NCBI RefSeq assembly: GCF_030929615.1
Contig: NZ_JAVFVU010000010.1
Location: 124,001 to 188,000 of the forward strand
Source: Dyadobacter sp. LHD-138
Lineage (GTDB): Bacteria; Bacteroidota; Bacteroidia; Cytophagales; Spirosomataceae
DNA: 64,000 bases
Direction: 5' to 3'
Below the pieces are notes generated by a model. The model was not told the origin of the DNA. It saw nothing but the letters and a program-made list of their open reading frames with translations, and searched no databases. Below, one piece after another: positions 1 through 8,824 of this stretch. Numbering within the stretch: the stretch's first letter is position 1; each line of letters begins with the position of its first letter. Position numbers and translations under genes: made by a program.

Positions 1-2235
1 TACCTCGTGGGTGAAACCCTGTGGTTTAAGGCCTACAATCTTCATGGAGGAACACATCGCTTTATTGATCTTAGTAAAATTGCCTATCTGGAGGTGATGG
101 ATAAGGACCTGAATGCGGTGGCGCAAACCAAGTTTTCGCTGCTGGATGGGAAAGGAAATGGTTCGCTGGTGCTGCCTTCTTCGGTTGTCAGCGGTAATTA
201 CAAGGTGCGGTGTTATACCAACTGGATGAAAAATTTCAGTTCTGATTTCTTCTTCGAAACGTCGATATCGGTTGTGAATCCATTTGTAAAGTTTGATCCC
301 GATCCGGACGAAAAACGGGAAGTGATTTATGATATTCAGTTTTTCCCTGAAGGCGGCCATCTGGTCAGAAACATCGAAAGTAAAGTGGGGTTTAGGGGCA
401 TTGCCAACGATGGAAAAGGAATCAACTTTAAAGGTTTCCTTGTCGACCAGAACAATGACACGATTGTCAGGTTTGAACCGAAGAAATTTGGTATAGGGAA
501 TTTTACTTTTAAACCCGTTGCCGGCGAAACGTATAAAATACTGATCAGGGATGAAAAGGGAATTGTCGGGACTTATTCGTTACCCGAAATCCAGGAGCAG
601 GGTTATGTGATGCAGGTGAAAGACTTGTCTGCTGACCAGATCAGCGTTCTTGTGACGGCGAGCCCGGGTTCTGGCAGTGTAAGTTTGTTTACACATACCC
701 GTCAGGAAAACCGTTATAGCGAAACAAAAGCGATTGTTGACGGGAAGGCGGTTTTTACTATTGATAAAAACAAGATCGGAGACGGGATTACCCACATTTC
801 CATTTTTAACAATTCCGGGAACCCCGTTTGTGAGCGGCTCTATTTCAAACGCCCTGCGAAAGACCTGATGATCGAGGGAAAAGCAGGTAAGCAGACGTAT
901 CTGACCCGGGATAAGGTCACGATGGATTTAAGCACGCATTCGGATGCAGGTATCGTAGCGCTGTCGAATTTATCGGTTTCTGTTTATCTGGCGGATTCCA
1001 TTCAGGCTGAGGATCATGAAAATATAAACAGTTATTTGTATCTGAGTTCTGACCTGAAGGGCACTGTTGAATCTCCTGAATATTATTTTCAGCGCAACAA
1101 GGACGTGGACGCAGCTGTGGATAACCTGATGATAACCCATGGCTGGCGCCGTTTTAAGTGGGATGATATTCTTAAAAATTCTCCCAAAGCTTTCCCGAAC
1201 CTTCCTGAATTTGACGGACATTTTATTTTTGGTAAAGTTTTCAGCACCGTTACGGGTGCGCCTGTGAAGGATATGGAAACATATTTGGCTGCACCGGATG
1301 CCCCTGCAAGGCTATATTTTGCAAAAAGCAATAATGCGGGAGAAGTGCGTTTCGAAGTGAAAGAGTTTTTTGGTCCGAAAGAACTTACGATCCAGACAAA
1401 TCTTTGGCTCGACAGTACGTATCGTTTTGAGGTTGCGAATCCATTTTCGAAACAGCCTCTTCAGTCAGGGTTGTCTTCTTTCAAATTCGATAAAAATCTT
1501 GAAAACCAGTTATTGGTTCGCTCCGTCAATATGCAGACGACCAATGCATTTCTGCCAAAATGGTATCGGGAAAATAAATATGCCTCGCCGGATTCTCTTG
1601 CCTTTTTCGGAAAACCAGATGAAAAGTACATTTTAGACGATTACACACGCTTTCCAACGATGGAAGAGGTGATGCGGGAATACGTTCGGGGCGTGATGGT
1701 AAGAAGGCGTCACAAGGAATTTCACTTCGTGATGATGGATAAATTGTTCCCGCAAACATTTTTCAGTACAGATCCTTTGATTTTACTGGATGGTATACCT
1801 ATTTTTAATACGGATAAGATCATGGCCTTTGATCCGTTGAAAGTTAAGAAGATAGAACTGATGAGCGCCCGCTATTATTTGGGACGCAGCGTGTTTACAG
1901 GAATCGTCAGTTTGTCAACTTATCGGGGAGATCTGGCCGGATTTGAACTGGATCCGCGTATTCTGGTGATACCTTATGAAGGTCCGCAGGTGAAACGTGA
2001 ATTTTATGCCCCGAAATATGATATGCAGGCCAGTATGCAAAGCCGTATACCAGATTTCAGGAATCTTTTGCATTGGGCGCCGGATGTAACAACCGATGCA
2101 GAGGGGAAATCACAACTGAGTTTTTATACGTCCGATCAGCCGGGGCGTTACAGGGTCGTTATTCAGGGCATTACAAGAAACGGTTTGGCTGGTAGTAAAG
2201 CATTTACTTTTATGGTAACACGCAGAAATTTATAG
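1..2235 (+). CDS. Large MG2/plug-domain envelope protein (3' part only)
   Basis: The reading frame is open at base 1, so the true start lies upstream; the GTG at base 7 is internal. The visible residues begin YLVGETLWFKAYN, the usual opening of an alpha-2-macroglobulin MG2-like domain in Bacteroidota envelope proteins. Beta-rich Ig-like segments follow. Near the C-terminus is a TonB plug-like stretch (PLILLDGIPIF, then DPLKVKKIELMSARYY), but no 22-strand barrel follows. The protein ends with another beta-sandwich segment (about SQLSFYTSDQPGRYRVV). It is probably an exported or surface protein that may dock with a TonB-type system; the substrate is unknown. The family is often annotated as a carboxypeptidase-regulatory-like or hypothetical protein. 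Function is inferred from domains only. Confidence 0.7.
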   Translation, partial: YLVGETLWFKAYNLHGGTHRFIDLSKIAYLEVMDKDLNAVAQTKFSLLDGKGNGSLVLPSSVVSGNYKVRCYTNWMKNFSSDFFFETSISVVNPFVKFDPDPDEKREVIYDIQFFPEGGHLVRNIESKVGFRGIANDGKGINFKGFLVDQNNDTIVRFEPKKFGIGNFTFKPVAGETYKILIRDEKGIVGTYSLPEIQEQGYVMQVKDLSADQISVLVTASPGSGSVSLFTHTRQENRYSETKAIVDGKAVFTIDKNKIGDGITHISIFNNSGNPVCERLYFKRPAKDLMIEGKAGKQTYLTRDKVTMDLSTHSDAGIVALSNLSVSVYLADSIQAEDHENINSYLYLSSDLKGTVESPEYYFQRNKDVDAAVDNLMITHGWRRFKWDDILKNSPKAFPNLPEFDGHFIFGKVFSTVTGAPVKDMETYLAAPDAPARLYFAKSNNAGEVRFEVKEFFGPKELTIQTNLWLDSTYRFEVANPFSKQPLQSGLSSFKFDKNLENQLLVRSVNMQTTNAFLPKWYRENKYASPDSLAFFGKPDEKYILDDYTRFPTMEEVMREYVRGVMVRRRHKEFHFVMMDKLFPQTFFSTDPLILLDGIPIFNTDKIMAFDPLKVKKIELMSARYYLGRSVFTGIVSLSTYRGDLAGFELDPRILVIPYEGPQVKREFYAPKYDMQASMQSRIPDFRNLLHWAPDVTTDAEGKSQLSFYTSDQPGRYRVVIQGITRNGLAGSKAFTFMVTRRNL

Positions 2236-2292
2236 TAATAGATCTTATAGTGTCGTCCACCCAAACATAGTGAAGCTACTATGTCCCAACTG

Positions 2293-2325
2293 AAAACCCG
2301 GAGATTCTTCTTCGGGTTTTTCTTT
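2293..2325 (+). terminator. Intrinsic terminator after the MG2/plug gene
   Basis: An 8-bp perfect stem, AAAACCCG (2293-2300) with CGGGTTTT (2313-2320), has a 12-nt loop and continues into a T-rich run. It lies 58 bases after the stop codon and fits a Rho-independent terminator for the upstream gene. Confidence 0.75.
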
Positions 2326-2347
2326 TGGTCCTATTGTCGCTAGGGGA

Positions 2348-2462
2348 GGTTAAACGCAGAGTAAAGGGAGTTTTGCGCAGAGGACACGGAGTTTTAAATG
2401 ACTTAATGAAAATGATAACTCCTAAAACGCTGCGAAAAACTCCCAGAACTCTGCGTTTAACC
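2348..2462. repeat. Solo palindrome of the TTAAACGCAG family
   Basis: This is a 115-bp imperfect palindrome. Its ends form a perfect 14-bp inverted repeat, GGTTAAACGCAGAG (2348-2361) with its complement at 2449-2462. Inner segments GGGAGTTTT and CGCAG also pair. It has no coding capacity and lies between the terminator of the upstream gene and the 3' end of the lrp-type gene. The same sequence family recurs at 20991-21082 and as the terminal arms of the GxxExxY unit at 19205-19864. No clear target-site duplication was seen. Confidence 0.85.
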
Positions 2463-2467
2463 CCCGA

Positions 2468-2929
2468 TCAGATGTAGAACTCAGACGTGTGTTTAATTTC
2501 CTTTAAAACGAAGGTACTGTTCAAAACGCCGATGTTGTCGATTTTGGACAATTTGTACTTTACAAAGTCGTGGTATTCGTCGAGGCTCCGCACATTGATC
2601 TTTAACAGAAAATCGACCTGCCCGGCCATGTGATAACATTCCTGCACCTCATCCAGATTCTGAATTTCCTGCTCAAATTTTTCAATGAATGCCTCGTTAT
2701 GATACCGCATGGATACCTGGCATATCGTTGTAATAGGCCTGTTTATCAGTTTTTTATCCAGGATGGCAACGTACTGTTTGATAAAACCCAGATTTTCGAG
2801 CCGACGGATGCGTTCATAAATCGGGGAGATCGTAAGATTCAGGATCGTCGCTATTTCTTTTGTCGTTTTTTTTGCATCTTTCTGTAAAATCCGCAAAATT
2901 TTAGTGTCAATTTTATCTATTTCTTCCAT
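2468..2929 (-). CDS. Lrp/AsnC family transcriptional regulator
   Basis: This 153-residue protein has the classic Lrp layout. An N-terminal helix-turn-helix (about residues 5-60, with KIDTKILRILQKDAKKTTKE and SPIYERIRRLENLGFI) is followed by a RAM/AsnC ligand-binding domain that includes YHMAGQVDFLLKI. The ATG at 2929 is chosen because it gives MEEIDKIDTKIL, the standard start; the frame is open further upstream but reads into AT-rich intergenic sequence. The gene is divergent from the threonine-degradation genes at 3100-5276, so it is the obvious candidate to control them in response to an amino acid such as threonine, glycine or leucine. That role is inferred from position. Confidence 0.85.
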   Translation of the reverse strand: MEEIDKIDTKILRILQKDAKKTTKEIATILNLTISPIYERIRRLENLGFIKQYVAILDKKLINRPITTICQVSMRYHNEAFIEKFEQEIQNLDEVQECYHMAGQVDFLLKINVRSLDEYHDFVKYKLSKIDNIGVLNSTFVLKEIKHTSEFYI

Positions 2930-3099
2930 GATGGCATAATATTTCCTGCTTTTGTAAAACAGAATATCCTTGAAAAGTAAATTTTTCTTTTGATTGTTAA
3001 ATATGCAATAATATTTATCGAAATGAAATGAAATTACTTGAAATATTATCTTAAAATGCAAAATTGCGAGTGATTTATACTTTATAAATGCCTTGTGAA
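2930..3099. promoter_or_regulatory. Divergent lrp / threonine dehydrogenase control region
   Basis: This AT-rich 170-bp region separates two divergent genes. It contains a 9-bp inverted repeat, ATAATATTT (3008-3016) and AAATATTAT (3041-3049), centred near 3028. This is a plausible Lrp-type operator because Lrp proteins bind AT-rich imperfect palindromes. No convincing promoter boxes could be assigned. Confidence 0.4.
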
Positions 3100-4053
3100 A
3101 TGAAATCGGAAAGTATTTTAGTTATCGGAGCAAATGGCCAGATCGGATCGGTGCTGGTGGAATATTTGCGTGGTATTTATGGCGACAGCAAAGTGATTGC
3201 TTCTGACCTGAGGGTTAGCCCGGACAGACAGGATTATTTTGAAGTGCTGGATGCAACAGATGGCAAAGCTTTACTGGAAATCGTAAAACGTCATCAAATA
3301 ACCCAGATCTATCATCTGGCGGCAATTTTGTCAGCGAAAGGGGAGCAGGATCCTCTGAATACCTGGCAAATTAATATGCAGACCTATTTTAATGTGCTGG
3401 AAGTAGCCCGTGAACAGGGTGTCAGCAAGATATTTTATCCAAGTTCCATCGCGGTTTTTGGGGCGCATGTCCATGGTTCTGCGGACCAGTTCGCTTATCT
3501 GGATCCGTCCACGGTGTACGGGATCAGTAAAGCGGCCGGTGAAAACTGGTCGAATTATTACTTTCAACGTTATGGAATGGATATCCGCTCGCTGCGTTAT
3601 CCGGGTATTATCAGTTATCAGTCGATGCCGGGCGGTGGAACGACGGATTACGCCGTGGACATTTATCACAAGGCCGTCAAAGGCGAGCATTTCGACTGCT
3701 TTTTGAAAGAAGATGCGACGCTACCGATGATCTACATGAGTGACGCACTGGACGCAACGGTTCGTTTGATGGAAGCACCAGCCGAAAAAATCAGCGTTCG
3801 GACGGGTTATAACCTGGCCGGTATGAGTTTTTCTCCCAAAGAAATATATGAAAGTATCCGCAAGATTGTTCCTGCTTTTGAAATAAGCTATAACCCGGAT
3901 TACCGTCAGGCGATCGCGGAATCGTGGCCATCGGAAATCGACGATTCGGAAGCCAGAAAGGATTGGGGATGGCGTCCGGCTTATTCGCTGGATAAGATGA
4001 CGGAAGAAATGATCCAGGAATTGAGAAAAAAATATGAAATCGTAAGAAGCTAG
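3100..4053 (+). CDS. L-threonine 3-dehydrogenase, SDR (epimerase-like) type
   Basis: This is an extended short-chain dehydrogenase of about 317 residues. The Rossmann motif GANGQIG is at residues 10-16, and the catalytic pair appears as YGISKAAGE. The next gene, 33 bases downstream, is kbl, which takes the 2-amino-3-ketobutyrate product to glycine and acetyl-CoA. The pair is the usual threonine catabolic unit in Bacteroidota, where the epimerase-like Tdh replaces the zinc enzyme. The ATG at 3100 is preferred because it places the Rossmann strand at the normal distance; an in-frame ATG at 3088 is also possible. The alternative is an unrelated nucleotide-sugar epimerase, made unlikely by the kbl neighbour. 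Confidence 0.85.
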   Translation: MKSESILVIGANGQIGSVLVEYLRGIYGDSKVIASDLRVSPDRQDYFEVLDATDGKALLEIVKRHQITQIYHLAAILSAKGEQDPLNTWQINMQTYFNVLEVAREQGVSKIFYPSSIAVFGAHVHGSADQFAYLDPSTVYGISKAAGENWSNYYFQRYGMDIRSLRYPGIISYQSMPGGGTTDYAVDIYHKAVKGEHFDCFLKEDATLPMIYMSDALDATVRLMEAPAEKISVRTGYNLAGMSFSPKEIYESIRKIVPAFEISYNPDYRQAIAESWPSEIDDSEARKDWGWRPAYSLDKMTEEMIQELRKKYEIVRS

Positions 4054-4085
4054 CCTTCTCATTTACCCATCCAAATTAAATTATC

Positions 4086-5276
4086 ATGTACGGAGCTATT
4101 AAGGAACAACTTCAGGGCGAGCTTGATGGAATAAAAGAAGCCGGACTTTATAAAACCGAGCGCATTATCGTGACACCGCAGGCAGCACAGATTGCCACAG
4201 AAAATGGGAAAGAGGTTTTGAATTTCTGTGCCAATAATTACCTGGGATTGTCCTCGCATCCGGATGTAATCGAGGCGGGCATTGATGCAATCCGTACACA
4301 CGGCTTTGGCATGTCATCGGTTCGTTTTATTTGCGGGACTCAGGATATTCACAAAGAACTTGAACGTAAAACCGCGGAATTTTTGGGCACAGAGGATTGC
4401 ATTTTATACGCAGCTGCCTTTGATGCAAACGGCGGTGTTTTTGAACCATTGCTTGGGGAGCAGGATGCCATTATTTCGGATGAATTAAACCATGCGTCGC
4501 TGATTGACGGTATTCGTTTATGTAAAGCAAAACGTTTCCGGTATAAACACAATAACCTGGAAGATCTTGAACAGCAACTGAAAGATGCCCAGGGAAGCCG
4601 CCGTATTCTGATTGTGACGGACGGCGTTTTTTCCATGGACGGAACCATCGCGCAACTCGACAAAATCTGTGACCTGGCTGAGCAATATTCGGCGATGGTG
4701 ATGATCGACGAATGTCATGCTTCCGGGTTTATCGGCAAAACCGGCCGTGGTACACATGAATTCCGTAATGTGATGGGGAGAATAGATATCATTACCGGTA
4801 CTTATGGAAAAGCATTAGGCGGTGCATCAGGCGGATTTACGGCTGCGAAAAAGGAAATCGTTGAGATTCTTCGTCAGCGTTCACGCCCGTATTTATTCTC
4901 TAATACTTTGGCGCCATCCATCGTTGGCGCGTCTATTAAAGTGCTTGATTTGCTTACCAGTTCAACGGCACTTCGCGACAAACTTGAAAACAGCACAAAA
5001 TATTTCCGCAGGGAAATGACCAACGCTGGTTTTGATATTCTTCCGGGCGAGCACCCAATCGTCCCGATTATGTTATACGACGCGAAGCTGGCACAGCAGT
5101 TTGCTGCAAAATTACTGGACGAAGGAATTTATGTAATCGGGTTTTTCTATCCGGTTGTACCGCAGGGAAAGGCGCGTATCCGTGTACAGATCTCGGCAGG
5201 TCACGAGCAGCATCATCTGGAAAAAGCCGTTGCGGCATTCACCAAAGTTGGAAAAGAACTTGGTGTGATCAGCTAA
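4086..5276 (+). CDS. kbl: Glycine C-acetyltransferase (2-amino-3-ketobutyrate CoA ligase)
   Basis: This 396-residue enzyme is a class-II PLP aminotransferase-fold acyltransferase of the alpha-oxoamine synthase family. It carries [15 protein letters not shown] near the N-terminus, the cofactor aspartate region [18 protein letters not shown], and the PLP lysine in TYGKALGG (about K242). It cleaves 2-amino-3-ketobutyrate with CoA to glycine and acetyl-CoA. The length matches KBL. The preceding dehydrogenase gene supports KBL over serine palmitoyltransferase or AONS. The gene ends just before a strong bidirectional terminator. Confidence 0.92.
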   Translation: MYGAIKEQLQGELDGIKEAGLYKTERIIVTPQAAQIATENGKEVLNFCANNYLGLSSHPDVIEAGIDAIRTHGFGMSSVRFICGTQDIHKELERKTAEFLGTEDCILYAAAFDANGGVFEPLLGEQDAIISDELNHASLIDGIRLCKAKRFRYKHNNLEDLEQQLKDAQGSRRILIVTDGVFSMDGTIAQLDKICDLAEQYSAMVMIDECHASGFIGKTGRGTHEFRNVMGRIDIITGTYGKALGGASGGFTAAKKEIVEILRQRSRPYLFSNTLAPSIVGASIKVLDLLTSSTALRDKLENSTKYFRREMTNAGFDILPGEHPIVPIMLYDAKLAQQFAAKLLDEGIYVIGFFYPVVPQGKARIRVQISAGHEQHHLEKAVAAFTKVGKELGVIS

Positions 5277-5291
5277 TTGAATTTCATCAAC

Positions 5292-5341
5292 ATAAACACA
5301 GAAAAGCCGGATGTTGTAATGTCCGGCTTTTCTGTGTTTAT
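5292..5341. terminator. Bidirectional terminator between kbl and a transglutaminase-like gene
   Basis: A perfect 20-bp inverted repeat (5292-5311 with 5322-5341) has a 10-nt loop. The stem has A-rich and T-rich outer ends, so it can terminate transcription in both directions. The two flanking genes converge on it. Confidence 0.9.
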
Positions 5342-5351
5342 GGATTGTAAG

Positions 5352-6170
5352 TTATTGGTTGTGGCTCTGTTGTGGCTCCGGTTCGAGGAGCTCTGCTTCC
5401 ACATGTAAAGACAGCAAAGTTGCATTGCCGTATTGGGTAACCATCGCAACGTCGGCGGCGTCGCGGCCATGTGCAATTTCGATACGATATCCTTCTGTTT
5501 TCTCCTGAACAGCATCGAATGCATACCAGTCGTCCCCGATGTATACTTCAAACCAGGCGTGAAGATCCATATCTTTCAATTTGTTCAAATATCCGACCGT
5601 CATTCTGGTTGGGATGCACAGGTTTCTGCAAAGTGCGATGGCTAAATGTGTGAAATCCCGACAAACACCGATACGGTTTCTGGCCAGGTCGAGCGCGGTT
5701 GTACTGGCATCGGTCATTCCGTATTGATAAGTCACATTGTTGTGAATCCAGCTGCGTATGGCTTCAACCTGTTCATAGCCGGGAACGAGATTTCCGGCAA
5801 TTTCCATCGCCAGCATGTTTATTTCATGTAAGTCCGACTGGCAATAACGGCTTGGTAAAATGTAATGCATGACCTCATCCGGCAGATCACCAACGAGCAG
5901 AAAGGGTGGTGCCGGGTCAGGAATTACTTTGGTTGGATTCACCTGCGCTTCAACCTCGGTGCTGATCGTTACCTTCCCCACCGGCAGGAGGGTGCGCTGA
6001 CATGGATTTCCGTAAAGATCTGTGTATTCTGAAAATGGGATAGCTGGTTCGATTTTAAACCCTTCACTGATAATGGACTGCCCTTCCTGACGCCTCGGGC
6101 GCAGCATTGTTGTTATTGTTGTGGGCGCATATACATCGTAAGTAAATATGCTACGTCCCTTCATTCTCAT
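5352..6170 (-). CDS. Transglutaminase-like cysteine peptidase-fold protein
   Basis: This 272-residue protein has an N-terminal beta region and a C-terminal transglutaminase core. The catalytic triad can be read as C170 (GVCRDFTHLA), H204 (DLHAWFEVY) and D219 (YAFDAVQ). There is no signal peptide or membrane segment, so it is probably cytoplasmic. Such proteins are annotated as transglutaminase family proteins; most bacterial members are thought to act as proteases or amidases rather than cross-linkers. A second family member lies at 13429-14271 beside an alpha-E protein. The substrate is unknown. Confidence 0.8.
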   Translation of the reverse strand: MRMKGRSIFTYDVYAPTTITTMLRPRRQEGQSIISEGFKIEPAIPFSEYTDLYGNPCQRTLLPVGKVTISTEVEAQVNPTKVIPDPAPPFLLVGDLPDEVMHYILPSRYCQSDLHEINMLAMEIAGNLVPGYEQVEAIRSWIHNNVTYQYGMTDASTTALDLARNRIGVCRDFTHLAIALCRNLCIPTRMTVGYLNKLKDMDLHAWFEVYIGDDWYAFDAVQEKTEGYRIEIAHGRDAADVAMVTQYGNATLLSLHVEAELLEPEPQQSHNQ

Positions 6171-6562
6171 GTATAAGCCGTTTAAGTAAAGTTTAGTAAA
6201 GATAGAAAGCTTTATTGGTGGAAATCGGCTGGAGAAACCAGTTTTAAAATTTTCTTAACATCGATTTACAAACAATTATGCCAGATACGCAATCCGGTAT
6301 TAAACTGTATCAGAAGAACTTATTTTAATTATGATTTACTTTGGAAATGTTATGTTAAGCTGATTTTCTTTGGCGGGAAACCGGAGTCAATTAGAGAAAA
6401 ATTAAATTCTTTGAGACGTGATCTAATTTTACTAGATTTCCGTTTTCCAATACAAAGAGGCAGGAAATGATATCATTGTCATTCTTTCTGTCAGGTAGGT
6501 AGCCAGTCTGGCGGTTTGGGATGTCCGTCTGTTGATCATTTTTAAACTTAAAGTTTATTCCT
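6171..6562. other. Non-coding gap upstream of yceI
   Basis: These 392 bases lie between two divergent genes and are AT-rich. No supported gene, hairpin terminator or repeat was found. Promoters for both flanking genes must lie here, but no convincing TTG/TAnnTTTG pair could be assigned. Confidence 0.5.
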
Positions 6563-7096
6563 ATGGCAATTACAAAGTGGATAGTAGACCCGGTACACTC
6601 TGATGTACAATTTAAAATTAAACATTTGGTGATCTCTACAATCACAGGTTCTTTCAAGAATTTCGAAGGAGGAGCAACGTCTGATCTGAACGACTTTGAA
6701 AATGCTGAGATTCACTTTTCACTGGATGTGGATAGTATTGATACCAACCAGGATATGCGCGATACACACCTGAAATCGGCCGATTTTTTCGATGCCGGTC
6801 AATTCCCGCATATTACCTTCCAGTCCAATTATTTCCATAAGGCCAAGGGCGATCATTACAAGCTTTCCGGTTTATTGACTTTAAAAGGGATAACCAAACC
6901 CATTGAGCTCGATGCCGAATATGGTGGAACAGAACGTGACGCGGATGGTAATATCCGTCTGGGATTTGCGGTTGTCGGAATGTTAAGCCGCCAGGAATTT
7001 GGATTAAATTATATGCAGCTGACCCAAACGGGTGGTTTGTTGATTGGCGAAGATGTGAAGCTGATTGCCAATATACAGCTTGTGAAGCAAAACTAG
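6563..7096 (+). CDS. YceI family protein, cytoplasmic type
   Basis: This 177-residue protein is a lipocalin-like YceI barrel. It opens with WIVDPVHSDVQFKIKHLV and has the family motif HLKSADFFDAGQFPHITF in the middle. YceI proteins bind polyprenoid or other amphiphilic lipids. Unlike E. coli YceI it has no signal peptide, which is common in Bacteroidota. It stands alone between a non-coding gap and an inverted-repeat region, so context gives no further clue. Confidence 0.9.
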   Translation: MAITKWIVDPVHSDVQFKIKHLVISTITGSFKNFEGGATSDLNDFENAEIHFSLDVDSIDTNQDMRDTHLKSADFFDAGQFPHITFQSNYFHKAKGDHYKLSGLLTLKGITKPIELDAEYGGTERDADGNIRLGFAVVGMLSRQEFGLNYMQLTQTGGLLIGEDVKLIANIQLVKQN

Positions 7097-7106
7097 GATA
7101 TTTGTT

Positions 7107-7270
7107 CGTGGATTAAAATCCACGGCCACAAGATCGGCCATGCCGTAGGCATGAGCATGTTGATCAGGATGTTTCAACAGGATTCTATATGTAATAACTG
7201 TCAGAGATATCGCAACCTTCACAGTGCCATCGGCACGACCGATCTTGTAGCCATGGATTTTAATCCATGG
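7107..7270. repeat. Composite inverted repeat with nested palindromes
   Basis: Two arms face each other across about 70 bases. The left arm (7107-7153) contains the palindrome CGTGGATTAAAATCCACG and ends with CATGCCGTAGGCATG. The right arm (7224-7270) contains GTGCCATCGGCAC and ends with CCATGGATTTTAATCCATGG. Read from the opposite strand, the right arm repeats the order of the left arm closely, including ACAAGATCGG in both. It fills most of the gap between yceI and the ceramidase-like gene. It looks like a REP/BIME-type dispersed element and is unrelated to the TTAAACGCAG family. Confidence 0.8.
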
Positions 7271-7354
7271 AAAAGAAAGTTCGTGGCCAATAAATAGCTT
7301 GTTCGCCGACCTATTCCATATCTTTACCGCCACAAAACCATCTCATTTCTTTTC

Positions 7355-8707
7355 ATGAAATTCCTTAAAATCCTTCTTTACATCATCGGTTCGCTATTGC
7401 TTGTCTTACTGCTGATGGTGGCCACGATGGTTACGACTATCGACCGGACACCCTATAAGGAAATGGCTTATTACAAGCAATGGAAGGAAAATGTAGCGAA
7501 AATTGGGAGCCAGTCCGCTACGGACACGACAGAAAAAGCGTTATCGGCGGGTTGGGCGAAAGTCAATATTACGCCAGCAAAACCGGGGCCGATGGCAGGC
7601 TACGGGAAAAGAAAAGGAGCACATTATGAAGCTGTTCACGACTCCATTTATGTCCGTACGGTTGTTTTGGATAATGGTATCACCAAAGCGGCGATTATTA
7701 CGGCCGATATGCTGATTGTTCCGCCCAACGTTACAGAACGTGTAAAAACCCTTCTTCCGACGATTGGTTTCACCTTCGACCAGGTTTATTTTGGCGCTAT
7801 TCATAGTCATAACAGTTTGGGCGGTTGGTATAACACAATCACAGGAAAGCTTTTTGCAGGCGCTTATGACGCAGCGACCGTTGAAAATATTGCACAGGCC
7901 ATCATTAAATCGATCACCGATGCAAAGAAAAATTTGCAGCCCGCCACAATTGGTTTTGGTGAAGTAAAAGATACGCTGGATATCAGGAACCGTTTGGTTG
8001 GCGACGAAGGCATACTGGATCCCTGGGTTAGAAATATCGAATTTGTCAAGGCAGATGGGAAAAAGGCGTTAATCAGTTCATACGCGGCACATTCGACGGT
8101 GTTGAATGCCAAAACGATGGAGTTATCCCGCGATTATGCCGGTGCTTTGGTGGACGATCTGGAAGACGGGGAGGCTGATTTTGCCGTGTATATGGCAGGT
8201 GCGGTAGGGAGTATGGGGCCGATTGAAAAAGGTACAGATGATTTTGATGAAATGAAAAACCAGGCTGGTGGGGTAGAAAAGGCCATTCAGTCGATTGTTG
8301 GAAAATTTGAAAAACAACCTAATGTACTTCGTTCGGTCACGGTGCCCTTGCCATTAAGAGAACCAACACCAAAGTTAACACCGAAGTTTGCATTGCGCAG
8401 CTGGGTATTTCGTTGGGCATTTGGTGACGTGCCCTCCTATATCAAGGCGCTTCGCGTAGGCAATGTTTTACTGGTGGGCGTACCCTGCGATTTTTCAGGT
8501 GAACTGATGCCGGAGTTAACAGCCTATGCTGCCAAAAAGGGCCTGCATTTGATGGTGACGAGTTTTAACGGCGGATATATTGGGTATATTACCAATGATA
8601 AGTTCTTTGATAGAGATCTGTATGAGACCACAACCATGAGCTGGTTCGGGCCTTATAACGGAGCATATTTTCAGGAAGCAATCAGAGATTTGATTGACAG
8701 GTTTTAG
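7355..8707 (+). CDS. Neutral/alkaline ceramidase-like protein, membrane-anchored
   Basis: The 450-residue product starts with a hydrophobic segment (about residues 5-27) that acts as a signal anchor. A neutral/alkaline non-lysosomal ceramidase N-terminal domain follows, seen in WAKVNITPAKPGPMAGYG, the metal-site region GAIHSHNSLGGW, and the late segment MVTSFNGGYIGYI. Family members hydrolyse ceramide to sphingosine and fatty acid or act on related amides. At 450 residues it lacks the usual C-terminal domain. Many Bacteroidota make sphingolipids or sulfonolipids, so a lipid amide substrate is plausible but unproven. Confidence 0.75.
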   Translation: MKFLKILLYIIGSLLLVLLLMVATMVTTIDRTPYKEMAYYKQWKENVAKIGSQSATDTTEKALSAGWAKVNITPAKPGPMAGYGKRKGAHYEAVHDSIYVRTVVLDNGITKAAIITADMLIVPPNVTERVKTLLPTIGFTFDQVYFGAIHSHNSLGGWYNTITGKLFAGAYDAATVENIAQAIIKSITDAKKNLQPATIGFGEVKDTLDIRNRLVGDEGILDPWVRNIEFVKADGKKALISSYAAHSTVLNAKTMELSRDYAGALVDDLEDGEADFAVYMAGAVGSMGPIEKGTDDFDEMKNQAGGVEKAIQSIVGKFEKQPNVLRSVTVPLPLREPTPKLTPKFALRSWVFRWAFGDVPSYIKALRVGNVLLVGVPCDFSGELMPELTAYAAKKGLHLMVTSFNGGYIGYITNDKFFDRDLYETTTMSWFGPYNGAYFQEAIRDLIDRF

Positions 8708-8824
8708 TTATTGGTTTTTAGCTTAATGCCGGAATATAACCGATATGCTAAAACCAGGTTTACGCATCAATTTTTGCCGGACATGCTTGCTGATCTCCAA
8801 ACGCTCAACTCTAAAACCTACTAA

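Noticed and set aside
6391-6657. An 88-codon minus-strand frame reaching into yceI
   Set aside because: It overlaps the start of a well-supported gene and has no motif or ribosome-binding context.
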